A program made the translations under genes and the position numbers. The notes beneath the pieces are model-generated. The model saw nothing but the letters and a program-made list of their open reading frames with translations. It did no database searches and had not been told where the DNA came from. Shown piece by piece: positions 52,194 through 60,824 of a DNA stretch of 64,000 nt (position 1 is its first letter; the number at the start of each line of letters is the position of its first letter). Source of the DNA: 2-02-FULL-55-14 sp964581115 (GTDB lineage: Bacteria > Bacteroidota > Ignavibacteria > UBA10030); NCBI GenBank assembly GCA_964581115.1, contig CAZOMY010000010.1, positions 17,199 through 81,198 on the forward strand, in the 5' to 3' direction.

Positions 52194-55100
52194 TCAGCGA
52201 ATAAGCGTCACTTTGCGGGCCAACCGCCGTCCGCCGGCCTCGAGCACGATGAGGTACGTGCCCGAAGGCATGCCGCCGGCCTCCCAGGTCGTCATAAACG
52301 TCCCCGGGGGACGGGGCCCTACCATCAGGTCGGCCACCGACCGTCCGAGCAGATCGAAGACCCGCAGGCGGACTTCGGCCGCCTCCGGCAACATGAACCG
52401 GACCATCGTGCTGGGATTGAATGGATTAGGATAGGGAGCGAGCAGAGCGGCCTCGGCGGGAACAGAGCTCGCGTTATCCACGTGCGTGATCGGGCCTGAA
52501 CCGCCTGATTCGGCATAGCGCCGGGCGAATTCGCGGACATACTGTCGCGCCAGCGGCCCCGAATGGATGATCAACGTGTTCTCGTCGTTGTCGGTCTCAG
52601 CCGACGACGACCAGTTGTGACTGCCGGTGATGGCGATCGGGTCACTCGCATCGTGGAACGGGTCGACGACGCCATACTTGTGGTGGAAGTCTCCCAGAAC
52701 CACTCCGTGTCCGGCCTTAAGGACATCCACCCCCGCCGATTGCAGAGGCACGAATTCCGAACCCGAATCGGTCGTGTTGTCGATGATCCCCCGGACGATC
52801 ACGCCGGCGTTGCGTCGCGCGATCAATTCCATAGCGATGTCATCTCGCGTGAAGCTGAACAATCCGAACATGGCGTTGTGGTCGGCCGAATGCAGGGCCC
52901 GGATGATCGCCGCCGACGTCCGGTCGGATGGGCTGAAAAAGACCTCGACCTTCCGTCCTCCGACGATGGTCCAGTGGGGGGTGTCGTCACGCTTGGTCGG
53001 TCCGAATCGCGCCGCGGAGGCGTTCGGGACGTCCGTGGAGCTTCCGAACATCTCATCGAACTCCTTGGTGTAGATCGACGCCAGCGACCGGTCCTGAATG
53101 AAGAGTGCGTTCTGCGCGTCGCGATACGTCCCGGCGTCCGTCACATTCCACGACCCCGTCACCACCCAATCGTCCGTTGCATCCTCCGTCCCGCGGCCGT
53201 CAAAGACCCAGAACTTGTTGTGCATGCCCGAACCGGTGCTGACGACCGTTCGCTTCAAGACCGGGATGCCGGCGTTGATGAGCGTGCTCAAGGGCACGGT
53301 CGTCGCCCGGTCGTGGAACACGACGCGCACAGACACCCCTCGGGACTTCGCCGCCACAAGCGAGTCTGCCACCCTCCCGGCAATGTCGTTCGCCAGCGCT
53401 GAAAAATCGTCGAACGAGTAGAGTGCGACGTCGATGGAATGGGTCGCCGCTGAGATTCGCTCGAGCAACTTGGCACCAAGATCGACACCGCCTTCAGCCG
53501 ATTCAGCGAACGGCAGCGACGCTTCCACGGAATGGTTGAAATACAGCAGCATCTGTCCGCTGCTGGTCGACGATGTCGTCACGACATAGGCAGGCCCCGC
53601 GTCGCTCGTTCCCGAGGCATTCGCCGAGATAGCATAGTAGGTGTAGATCCGACCGGGCATGAGACCGGTCACCATTGCGACGTGGTCCGTCGTCTCTCCG
53701 AGCATCGAAACGGAATCGCTCATCGCGTCGGAGGACCCATACAGCAGCTTCGTGCTACCGTCCGTGACCGTCGACCACCTCACCCTGAATCCGGTGTCAA
53801 AGAGGGAATCGACCACGGGGGTCGCGGAGATCTGGGGTCCCGGCAATGCCACCAGGTCAGCTGAGGTCCTCGGGATCAGTTGATACCGTGCCTGGTACTG
53901 GCCCAAGACACCGGTCGCATGGAGCGCGCCTGCAGGGATCGTGAGTCCGACAAGGGCCGATCCGGCCGGGATCCGAACGTCAAGTTGATTGACGCCGTCG
54001 GAGATCTGGTAGGTGGTGTTGCCGGCGAAGCTGCCGGACTGCACGAAGCGGACCTTCTCGAAGCGGACAAGCATCCCCTCGAAGGGTTCGGCCGCTTGCG
54101 GTAGGGTCAGCGTGCGGGCCGACGGCAACGGATGACCTGAACCGAAGGACCAGACACTGTCGATATTCTTGATCTCCTGCAGGTTGTTGAACACGTCCAT
54201 CGTTCCACGCACCTCGACGGAATCCCCCACGAGAAGACCGTTCGTCATCGGATCGTACAGTGCGATCCCGCCCGTCGCGTCCTGGAGGTAGACCGTGTTC
54301 GTCGTCCCAGGCTGGACGTAGGTGACCAATCCTCTCACCCGCACGATACTGCCGACGGCGTATCCCCGGGCAACGCTCATGTCGATCCAGGTCTGGTTGG
54401 GGGCCGGGTCGCTCACGCCGACATCGCCGAACGACCTCGGCATGAGGCGGTAAGAGCCGTTGAACTCATTCACGACGCCGACAACGTTCACAGAGTCGGC
54501 AGGGATCGGCGTGCCGGGAATGTTCGAATCCTTGTCAATGCGCACCTGGAAGGCACCGGACGGGTCGCCAGCCTGATACGTGCTGTCGACCCCAGCACCA
54601 AAAGCCCCAGCCTGGAAGAACTTCACCCGGTCGATGCGCACCAGCTTCGACTCGTGGATCTCGCCAAGATCCTCCGCGCGGATGCGGAGCGGGACAACGG
54701 GAGGACCTGCTGAGGTCACGCGCAACGAATCGGTCAGCGGGTCGATCTCGAGCAGACCGTTGAAGTCCTTCAGTGCCCCTTCCACCTCCCACACGTCGCC
54801 CGGCTTCGCGCGCTGGCTGAAGGTGTTGTTGAAGACAGCCAGTCCGGCCGACGTATCCTGCAAGTAGGCGGGCGATCCGAACTCACCGCCGACCGTGACC
54901 GTGCCTCGAACGCGTACGATCGACCCCGTTCCGAGCGTCCGGGCTTGGGCAATGGGAATGACACCGGAAGCGAACGTCAGGTTCTGAGGCGCGCTCATGG
55001 CGTTGCCGCTCGTGTCGGCGACGCTGGAAACGGTCAGGGTGTAGACTCCCGGCGCCATCGGGGAGGTTGTGAGGAGCACCCTTGAGCGGTTGGCGACATC

Positions 55101-55901
55101 GCGCGAAGCGTTCATGACCGTTGCGCCACCCGACAGAGCGTAGTTGGCCGTCAATGATGACGAAGCAGAATCCAGCGATTCGGTGAACTGGAGCCGAAGC
55201 GAAGTGTTGGTGAGGACCTTCAACGACAGGACCGCCGGGGCTTCGGTATCGGGACCTGCGCTCGGTGTTTCAATCGGGCTGGCCGCGTTCTGCGGCTGTG
55301 GAACATCGCGCAGAAGGAAGTCGACGCCGTTGTCGTTCGAATCGTAGCCATTGCCCAGCTCAGAGTCTGCCATGAGCATCGAAGCCGTCGTCGAGGATGA
55401 CCGGGCCTTTCGTTCAATCGATTTCGGGTTACTGGACGTGGTCCCAGCGGCCGTGAAAGGCGTGCCCTCAAGCCCGAGAGTGTTGGCCGCATCCCAAGCA
55501 ACCAGGTCGATCACCTGGTTTGTCGCCGTGTTGAAGATGCGCACGACGGCACGGTTGCTGCTGTTATTGAGTCCTTTGCCGGCCGGGATCGAAAGATCCG
55601 GGGTCGGTACCACTGCCGATTGCCCGACGAGCAAGAAGCCGAAGGCCTTGATCGTCCTCCCGGTCAGGTCGACATGCCAACTCCCGGCATTGGTGCCCGC
55701 GACGAGTTCGGTCTGCAACGAGAGGCCGTTTAGCGAAATATCGCTCCCCGTCGGGTTGTACAACTCAACGAACTCAGAGTTCGAGCCCGTCGCGCCGAGA
55801 TAGAAGACCTCGCTGATCACGACGTGATCCATGACTTGGGCCTGCAAATGCATGGTAGTGAGGCACAGAAGCCACATCACAGGACGAAGGCGACGCTGCA
55901 T
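52194..55901 (-). CDS. Giant secreted phospholipase D-fold protein with lamin-tail, OB-fold, FN3 and T9SS domains
   Basis: 1235 aa with a signal peptide (MWLLCLTTMHLQAQ region). A lamin-tail domain (about 25-165: HVVISEVFYLGATGSNSEFVELYNP) is followed by a bacterial Ig-like segment (about 225-315) and a series of three OB-fold-like (YhcR/YtaB-type) repeats, each with 'SIVRVRG' strands (about 330-690). A fibronectin III domain lies at about 700-790. Two phospholipase D half-sites come next, HNKFWVFDGRG and HHKYGVVDPFHD, each followed by TGSWN or TGSHN, an intact HKD pair. The end is a T9SS sorting domain (LAPYPNPFNPSTMVRF ... RKVTLIR). PLD-fold enzymes cut phosphodiesters in lipids or nucleic acids; lamin-tail and OB neighbours make an extracellular nuclease attractive, but this is inference. 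Confidence 0.88.
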   Translation of the reverse strand: MQRRLRPVMWLLCLTTMHLQAQVMDHVVISEVFYLGATGSNSEFVELYNPTGSDISLNGLSLQTELVAGTNAGSWHVDLTGRTIKAFGFLLVGQSAVVPTPDLSIPAGKGLNNSSNRAVVRIFNTATNQVIDLVAWDAANTLGLEGTPFTAAGTTSSNPKSIERKARSSSTTASMLMADSELGNGYDSNDNGVDFLLRDVPQPQNAASPIETPSAGPDTEAPAVLSLKVLTNTSLRLQFTESLDSASSSLTANYALSGGATVMNASRDVANRSRVLLTTSPMAPGVYTLTVSSVADTSGNAMSAPQNLTFASGVIPIAQARTLGTGSIVRVRGTVTVGGEFGSPAYLQDTSAGLAVFNNTFSQRAKPGDVWEVEGALKDFNGLLEIDPLTDSLRVTSAGPPVVPLRIRAEDLGEIHESKLVRIDRVKFFQAGAFGAGVDSTYQAGDPSGAFQVRIDKDSNIPGTPIPADSVNVVGVVNEFNGSYRLMPRSFGDVGVSDPAPNQTWIDMSVARGYAVGSIVRVRGLVTYVQPGTTNTVYLQDATGGIALYDPMTNGLLVGDSVEVRGTMDVFNNLQEIKNIDSVWSFGSGHPLPSARTLTLPQAAEPFEGMLVRFEKVRFVQSGSFAGNTTYQISDGVNQLDVRIPAGSALVGLTIPAGALHATGVLGQYQARYQLIPRTSADLVALPGPQISATPVVDSLFDTGFRVRWSTVTDGSTKLLYGSSDAMSDSVSMLGETTDHVAMVTGLMPGRIYTYYAISANASGTSDAGPAYVVTTSSTSSGQMLLYFNHSVEASLPFAESAEGGVDLGAKLLERISAATHSIDVALYSFDDFSALANDIAGRVADSLVAAKSRGVSVRVVFHDRATTVPLSTLINAGIPVLKRTVVSTGSGMHNKFWVFDGRGTEDATDDWVVTGSWNVTDAGTYRDAQNALFIQDRSLASIYTKEFDEMFGSSTDVPNASAARFGPTKRDDTPHWTIVGGRKVEVFFSPSDRTSAAIIRALHSADHNAMFGLFSFTRDDIAMELIARRNAGVIVRGIIDNTTDSGSEFVPLQSAGVDVLKAGHGVVLGDFHHKYGVVDPFHDASDPIAITGSHNWSSSAETDNDENTLIIHSGPLARQYVREFARRYAESGGSGPITHVDNASSVPAEAALLAPYPNPFNPSTMVRFMLPEAAEVRLRVFDLLGRSVADLMVGPRPPGTFMTTWEAGGMPSGTYLIVLEAGGRRLARKVTLIR

Positions 55902-55963
55902 GGCTGTTTAGCGAGGAAGGTGGCCGAGGACGACGTTACGGTGCGGTCAGGCGATTGTTCATA

Positions 55964-55992
55964 AATATACTCGAAATTCATGAGCTCCCCAA
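55964..55992 (-). promoter_or_regulatory. Promoter of the PLD-fold gene
   Basis: Minus-strand TTGGGG (55987-55992) and TATATT (55964-55969) are separated by 17 bases. A start near 55957 gives a leader of about 56 bases. It shares its geometry with the divergent promoter at 56011-56039. Confidence 0.5.
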
Positions 55993-56010
55993 CCCAAGTT
56001 ACGCTATGCA

Positions 56011-56039
56011 TTGGCTCATCGAGGGCGAATCCGTATATT
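56011..56039 (+). promoter_or_regulatory. Promoter of the NUDIX gene, predicted leaderless transcript
   Basis: TTGGCT (56011-56016) and TATATT (56034-56039) are spaced by 17 bases. The -10 box ends six bases before the ATG at 56046, so transcription would begin at or next to the start codon. There is no ribosome-binding site, in agreement with a leaderless message. Confidence 0.5.
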
Positions 56040-56045
56040 TCTTCA

Positions 56046-56447
56046 ATGCGAACCGTCGCGGTCGCCATCGTTCTGCGTGATCACCAGGTGCTCGTCTGCC
56101 AACGTAAGCGCGGGAGCCGATACGAGCTCAAATGGGAATTCCCCGGCGGCAAGGTCGAGCCGGGAGAATCGCTCGAAGACTGCGTGCGCCGGGAGCTGCG
56201 GGAAGAGCTTGCCGCCGAGGTCGGTCCTGCGGTCTCGATCGAGACGGAGCGCTCGTACTATGAGGACGGGGGCATGTTCGAAGTGCACTACTTCACGTTC
56301 CACGAGTTGCTGACGCCGTTGCAGAATCTGGTCTTTGAGGATATCCGATGGGTCGGCGGGTCGGAACTGATGCAGCTCGACTTCCTCGAGGGGAATAAGG
56401 GGGTCGTGGAGCGACTGGTGAAAGGAGCGTTGCGAAAGAAGGGGTGA
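56046..56447 (+). CDS. NUDIX hydrolase, MutT-like (8-oxo-dGTP diphosphatase candidate)
   Basis: 133 aa from the ATG at 56046. The NUDIX box GGKVEPGESLEDCVRRELRE followed by ELAAEVG fits GX5EX7REUXEEXGU. The start VAVAIVLRDHQVLVCQRKRG and the WEFPGGK context are typical of MutT. It should remove oxidised dGTP from the nucleotide pool. The MutY-like and Ogg2-like genes that follow complete an oxidised-guanine defence set. The open frame before the ATG is upstream of the promoter and therefore not coding. Confidence 0.9.
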   Translation: MRTVAVAIVLRDHQVLVCQRKRGSRYELKWEFPGGKVEPGESLEDCVRRELREELAAEVGPAVSIETERSYYEDGGMFEVHYFTFHELLTPLQNLVFEDIRWVGGSELMQLDFLEGNKGVVERLVKGALRKKG

Positions 56448-56474
56448 TTCGAGCGGCATGGCGTTGAGACCAGC

Positions 56475-56656
56475 GTCATTCCGAACCTGCCTGCCCTGCC
56501 GTCGATAAGACGTCAGGCAGGCCGGCGCTCTGCCTTGGTTCTCCTCGGAAAGCTGGATTCGGAATCTGGCTCTTGGACGAGCGCCCGGCTCAAAGCGAGA
56601 TTCCGAATCGAACCTTGCTGTAGAGGACATTGGCGAAGCGGTTCGTTCGGAATGAC
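56475..56656. repeat. Nested palindromic element (REP/MITE-like), 182 bp
   Basis: Perfect 12-bp terminal inverted repeats GTCATTCCGAAC (56475-56486) and GTTCGGAATGAC (56645-56656) enclose a second perfect 12-bp pair, GATTCGGAATCT (56556-56567) and AGATTCCGAATC (56598-56609). There is no transposase. CCTGCC/GGCAGG words lie just inside the left end, and similar words follow at 56728-56760. It occupies most of the 344-base space before the mutY-like gene and could be a mobilised non-autonomous element or a bidirectional stem-loop. Confidence 0.8.
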
Positions 56657-56791
56657 GAAGATTCGCGATACGTGTCGGCGTCCAGCAAAGCATGGGCCTC
56701 GAAAATCATCAATCGAGAACCTGCCCGCCAAACCCACGTCAGTAGAGCAGGCGGGTCGACGCCCGTCAATCGCCCGCAAGACGGTCACTAC

Positions 56792-57700
56792 GTGACGATC
56801 AATTTGCTCCCCTCTGCCCTCCCTCGTCTCCGACGCTCTCTGCTCGGATGGTATCGCCGCCACGCACGTCCTTTCCCCTGGCGACAAACGAGCGATCCGT
56901 ACCGGATCCTGGTCTCCGAGGTGATGCTTCAACAGACGCAGGCTTCCCGGGTGGAACCGTTCTACCGAGCTTTCATCGGGCGATTCCCGTCGGTCCAAGC
57001 GCTCGCCCAAGCAACGCCCGGCTCGGTCCTCAGAGCATGGCAAGGGTTGGGATACAACATGAGGGCGCTGCGACTGCACGCAACGGCGGTGTTCGTATGT
57101 CGGCAACGGCGCGGGGCTTTTCCCTCGACGGTTGAAGGGCTGTCGCAGCTTCCCGGGGTCGGCGCTTACACGGCCCGGGCGGTCGCAGCCTTCGCCTTCG
57201 GCCGTAAAGAGGCCGTGCTCGACACCAATGTCAGGCGCGTGCTGAGACGCTGGTACCCGCGGTCGACGGACCTGACCGACTTTCAGGCGCTCGCCGACCG
57301 CACGTTGGCACGCTACGCCACGTACGACTGGAATCAGGCGATCATGGAGTTGGGCGCCACCGTCTGCACGCCGGCGGAGCCGAAATGCCAGGTCTGTCCC
57401 GTTGCCATCCACTGTCCGTCTGCGGGCAAGGCCGCTCGGGTCTACTCTGGAAAAAAGGTCCGAGAGCAATCGTACCGGGGCCAACCTCGACGCATCTACC
57501 GCGGTCGGGTGCTGAAGTTGCTCCACGCAAGGCGTCGCGGCGTGCGACTCTCCGAATCTGAGATCGCTCGCCTGCTCTTTGTCACTCCGAAGCGGGATGA
57601 TCGTCGGTTCGTGAAAACCCTCATTGCGACACTTGGAAAGGACGGCCTCGTGTCGCTGAAGCAACGCGGCGCACGATGGACCGTCAGTCGGGTACGGTAG
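56792..57700 (+). CDS. mutY: A/G-specific adenine DNA glycosylase, MutY-like, without the MutT-type C-terminal domain
   Basis: 302 aa from a GTG at 56792; a TTG at 56804 is also possible and no strong ribosome-binding site picks between them. HhH-GPD features: LGWYRRHARPFPWRQTSDPYRILVSEVMLQQTQ, with catalytic Glu in SEVMLQQTQ; LSQLPGVGAYTARAVAAFA; and VLDTNVRRVLRRW, with catalytic Asp. The iron-sulfur loop CTPAEPKCQVCPVAIHC has the C-x6-C-x2-C-x5-C spacing. After it stand only about 95 residues that look like a winged helix (LSESEIARLLFVTPKRDDR), not the MutT-like domain that reads 8-oxoG in standard MutY. It removes adenine mispaired with 8-oxoguanine. Confidence 0.9.
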   Translation: MTINLLPSALPRLRRSLLGWYRRHARPFPWRQTSDPYRILVSEVMLQQTQASRVEPFYRAFIGRFPSVQALAQATPGSVLRAWQGLGYNMRALRLHATAVFVCRQRRGAFPSTVEGLSQLPGVGAYTARAVAAFAFGRKEAVLDTNVRRVLRRWYPRSTDLTDFQALADRTLARYATYDWNQAIMELGATVCTPAEPKCQVCPVAIHCPSAGKAARVYSGKKVREQSYRGQPRRIYRGRVLKLLHARRRGVRLSESEIARLLFVTPKRDDRRFVKTLIATLGKDGLVSLKQRGARWTVSRVR

Positions 57701-57746
57701 CATTCTATGTCCGACCAAGCATACGTGCAAGCCCTCCGCTCTCGCC

Positions 57747-58379
57747 ATGACGTTTGCGACTGGAACCCACGAATTGCTCCGACACTACAGTGCCTTCAGA
57801 ACGTCGATCCGTGCCCGGCTCGCCGATTTTGCGGCTGTCCCACCTTCGGAGTATTTTTATGAATTACTCTACTGCCTCCTGACGCCTCAGTCGAGTGCGG
57901 TGAATGCCGACGCCGTCGTACAGAAGATCCGAGCCGGCGGATTCTTTGGGCGCGCATTTGACGTCGAGCCGATCCTCAGGGACCCGGCCCATTACATTCG
58001 ATTCCATCGTGTGAAGGCACGACGCCTCCTGGAAGCGCGCGAGCGATATCACGAGACCATGCGAATCTTGTCGTCGGAGCTGCCGCCGATCGAGCTTCGC
58101 GAAGCGCTGGTCCGCCACGTGAACGGGTTCGGATTGAAAGAAGCGACACATTTCCTGCGCAACATCGGACGGAGCGCCGGTTTGGCGATCCTGGACCGCC
58201 ACATTCTACGCAACTTGGTGAGATGTGGCGTGATCAGGTCGATCCCCCCGACGCTCACAAGGAGGCGCTATCTTCAGATCGAGGGTCAGTTCGACCGATT
58301 CGCACGCACGATCGGCATCCCCCTTGACGAGTTGGACCTGGCGTTCTGGAGCATGGAAACAGGAGAGATCCGAAAATAG
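57747..58379 (+). CDS. Ogg2-type 8-oxoguanine DNA glycosylase/AP lyase
   Basis: 210 aa, the size of Ogg2 (type 2) enzymes. The pattern is LLYCLLTPQSSAVNADAVVQ, then IRFHRVKARRLLEARE, with catalytic lysine in GFGLKEATHFLRNIG and the catalytic aspartate in LAILDRHILRNLV. It should remove 8-oxoguanine opposite cytosine and nick the strand. The gene follows the mutY-like gene by 46 bases. Ogg2 is best known from archaea and a few bacteria, so its presence beside MutT and MutY is notable. Confidence 0.9.
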   Translation: MTFATGTHELLRHYSAFRTSIRARLADFAAVPPSEYFYELLYCLLTPQSSAVNADAVVQKIRAGGFFGRAFDVEPILRDPAHYIRFHRVKARRLLEARERYHETMRILSSELPPIELREALVRHVNGFGLKEATHFLRNIGRSAGLAILDRHILRNLVRCGVIRSIPPTLTRRRYLQIEGQFDRFARTIGIPLDELDLAFWSMETGEIRK

Positions 58380-58478
58380 GATTGAGGATTGAGGATAGAG
58401 GATGAAGGATGGGGGAAGGTTTCGATGGAAAGTTCAGCGACACCTCCACCCACCCTCTCTCCTTCATCCTTCATCCTC
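58380..58478. repeat. GGATTGAGGAT repeat with 13-bp inverted arms
   Basis: GATTGAGGATTGAGGATAGAGG is a short tandem; GAGGATGAAGGAT (58398-58410) and ATCCTTCATCCTC (58466-58478) are perfectly complementary. The hairpin lies 23 bases before the next ATG and might act as a terminator for the repair genes or a message stem for the downstream gene. Confidence 0.7.
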
Positions 58479-58501
58479 CCACAGGAAGTCAACGGTCTTC
58501 T

Positions 58502-59647
58502 ATGAAATTCCTGGTTCTGGGTTCCGGCATGATGGGCTTCGCGTTGGCGTATGACCTCGCCCGCTCGGAGGGAACGACATCGGTCACGTTGGCCGACATC
58601 GACTTCGATCGCGCGAAAGAAGCGGCGTCGCGGATCGGGGAAGGCAAGGTCGTCCCGGTACAGCTCGACGTCGGGGACGAGTCTGCGGTCACGGCGCTGA
58701 TGCATGAGCACGACGGGTCTGCCGCTGCGGTCTCGTACCGCTTCAATGAGCTGCTCACTCGTGCCGCGATCGTTGCGGGCCGGCCTCTCGTGGACCTTGG
58801 AGGGAACGACGAGGTTGTCGCGCGACAGCGCCGCCATGACGCTGAGGCCCGGCAAGCCGGCATCACGATCATTCCCAACTGCGGATTGGCCCCCGGCCTC
58901 ATCAACATCATCGCAATGCGATCGATCGCCGAATTCGATTCGGTCCGATCCGTCCGCCTGCGCGTCGGCGGACTGCCCCAACGTCCCCTCCCGCCCCTCA
59001 ATTACCAGGTCAGCTTTTCTGTTGAAGGCCTGTTGAATGAGTACTCCGGCAAGGCGGAGGTCCTGCGACGCGGACGTCGGGTGTTAGTCGATGCCATGAC
59101 GGAGGTCGAGACGATCCACCTTCCTCCGCCGTTCGGAACGATGGAGGCTTTCATCACGACGGGGGGTGCATCCTTGTTGCCCGAACTGCTCGAAGGAAAA
59201 GTTGAAGAGTTGGACTACAAGACCATCCGATACCCCGGTCATTGCGAGCGCTTCAAGGCCTTGATGGACCTTGGGTTTGCCTCGAGTGATCCTATCCAGA
59301 TGGGGTCAAACATTTTTACCGAACGGGAGGTCTTTGCCGAATTGTTAAGGCGAAAGTTACCGAACAAGGGCAAGGACGTAGTCCTCCTCTTGGCTGGGCT
59401 CTGGGGCTTAAAAGACGGTAATGAGGTTAACTTAAGTTACCAAATTGTTGACTATTTTGATGATACTGACAATATTTCAGCAATGATGCGAATGACCTCC
59501 TTCCCCACTTCCATCATTCTGCAATTGCTGGCACAGGAAGTGATCAAGGAGGCGGGAGTGCTGGCTCCGGAACAGTGCGTACCGTTGCCCCCAATGCTCT
59601 CGGCGCTTGAGAACCGCGGCATTCGTTTCGAGCGGCGCCTGAGCTGA
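58502..59647 (+). CDS. Saccharopine dehydrogenase family protein
   Basis: 381 aa from the ATG at 58502. A Rossmann fold opens the protein (MKFLVLGSGMMGFALAYDLA), followed by TLADIDFDRAKEAA, SYRFNELLTRAAIVAGRPLVDLGG and the long alpha/beta domain with GLAPGLINIIAMRS and YKTIRYPGHCERFKALMDLG. This matches bacterial saccharopine dehydrogenase (L-lysine forming) or related enzymes of lysine or carboxynorspermidine metabolism. The reaction is therefore NAD(P)-dependent oxidoreduction of a secondary amine; the substrate is not fixed. Codons at 59400-59490 are conspicuously A/T-rich (about 36% GC by my count) although the protein sequence continues normally. Confidence 0.9.
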   Translation: MKFLVLGSGMMGFALAYDLARSEGTTSVTLADIDFDRAKEAASRIGEGKVVPVQLDVGDESAVTALMHEHDGSAAAVSYRFNELLTRAAIVAGRPLVDLGGNDEVVARQRRHDAEARQAGITIIPNCGLAPGLINIIAMRSIAEFDSVRSVRLRVGGLPQRPLPPLNYQVSFSVEGLLNEYSGKAEVLRRGRRVLVDAMTEVETIHLPPPFGTMEAFITTGGASLLPELLEGKVEELDYKTIRYPGHCERFKALMDLGFASSDPIQMGSNIFTEREVFAELLRRKLPNKGKDVVLLLAGLWGLKDGNEVNLSYQIVDYFDDTDNISAMMRMTSFPTSIILQLLAQEVIKEAGVLAPEQCVPLPPMLSALENRGIRFERRLS

Positions 59648-59674
59648 TCCTGCTAACCTCTAACTCATCCATCC

Positions 59675-60067
59675 ATGGGTCAACAACAGCTCCTGATGGT
59701 GGTGTTGTCGATGGTGCTGGTGGGCGTCGCCATTGTTGTGGGGACGACCATGATGCAGGTGAACGCCATGGAGAACGCCAGGGCCGTGCTGATCCACGAC
59801 CTGTTGACCTATGCCGGAAAAGCACGCGGATACTATTGGCGGCCTCCGTACCTCGGCGGCGCAGGGCGCGACTTCACCGTCGTCGCGACGATGAACATCT
59901 TCTTTACGGCCGGGAACGTGAACGAGAACGGTCGGTATTACATCGAAAGCTCGTCAAAGGATGAGCTCGTGCTGGGGGGCGTCGCCAGTCTCGTCGTCGC
60001 CGGCGATTCAGTCCGTGTCCGGCTGCGGATCAACGAACGTTCAAGCCAGATCGAGTACTTGAACTAG
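59675..60067 (+). CDS. Pilin-like small protein with N-terminal membrane helix
   Basis: 130 aa. After MGQQQ stands one hydrophobic helix (LLMVVLSMVLVGVAIVVGTTMM), then an amphipathic helix (ENARAVLIHDLLTYAGKARG) and a beta-rich tail. This is the layout of type IV pilin-like proteins, but the classical prepilin site (Gly-Phe/Met-x3-Glu) is not present, so it may be a minor class or just a single-pass anchor. No pilus genes are nearby. Confidence 0.7.
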   Translation: MGQQQLLMVVLSMVLVGVAIVVGTTMMQVNAMENARAVLIHDLLTYAGKARGYYWRPPYLGGAGRDFTVVATMNIFFTAGNVNENGRYYIESSSKDELVLGGVASLVVAGDSVRVRLRINERSSQIEYLN

Positions 60068-60286
60068 GAGCGTAGAGAAAGAGCCTTCACAGCCGTCCAT
60101 CGCTTCGGTGGAACGGTGGATGAAGGACCTTCCGCATCCTGCTCTTGCCTCTCCCGGTGGGCACGGCAAGGGTTATCTCTCCGCCGGCCAAAGTTGGCCC
60201 ACCCGGGATCTACTCCCCGCATTATCATCCGCCCGATCGTTCAGGCGGCCGTTCGATCTCCCAATCGTCACATTCCCGATCACACC

Positions 60287-60784
60287 GTGGCCTCATCCTA
60301 TTCGTTCGATATCGTGTCTGAGATCGACCTGCAGGAAGTCGACAACGCAGTCAATCAGGCGCGCAAGGAGATCACGCAGCGCTATGACTTCAAGGGCATT
60401 GCGACAGAACTCACCCTCGACCAGAAGGAGAAGTCGCTGACGATCACGACGGGGGACGACTATCATTTGAAAGCCGCGGTCGACATCCTGCAGAACAAGC
60501 TGATCAAGAGGAGCATTCCCTTGAAGGCGTTGCGGTACGGAACGCCCGAACCGGCGGCGCATGGGGCCGTGCGGCAGAAGATCTCCCTCCTCGTGGGCAT
60601 CGGCAAGGAAGACGCCAAGAAGATCGTCGCGCTCATCAAAGAGACGAAGATCCGGGTTCAGGCGCAGATCATGGACGACCAGGTGCGGGTCACCGGCAAG
60701 GACAAGGACGACCTTCAATCTGCGATCGCCGCCGTGAAGGCCGCCGACCTTCCGTTCGCCGTACAATTCACGAACTACCGCTAG
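60287..60784 (+). CDS. YajQ-family nucleotide-binding protein (GTG start)
   Basis: 165 aa, matching the usual YajQ length when read from the GTG at 60287. The diagnostic beginning ASSYSFDIVSEIDLQEVDNA, then RYDFKGIATELTLDQKEKSL and LIKRSIPLKALRYGTPE, are present. Several YajQ proteins bind cyclic di-GMP and act with transcription factors; the role here is open. The in-frame upstream extension (60116-60286) resembles no YajQ and was not used. Nothing else was seen in 60068-60286. Confidence 0.92.
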   Translation: MASSYSFDIVSEIDLQEVDNAVNQARKEITQRYDFKGIATELTLDQKEKSLTITTGDDYHLKAAVDILQNKLIKRSIPLKALRYGTPEPAAHGAVRQKISLLVGIGKEDAKKIVALIKETKIRVQAQIMDDQVRVTGKDKDDLQSAIAAVKAADLPFAVQFTNYR

Positions 60785-60824
60785 CACAGCCTCGTCGCCG
60801 CACGGAGCCTTCCGCATCAACGCC

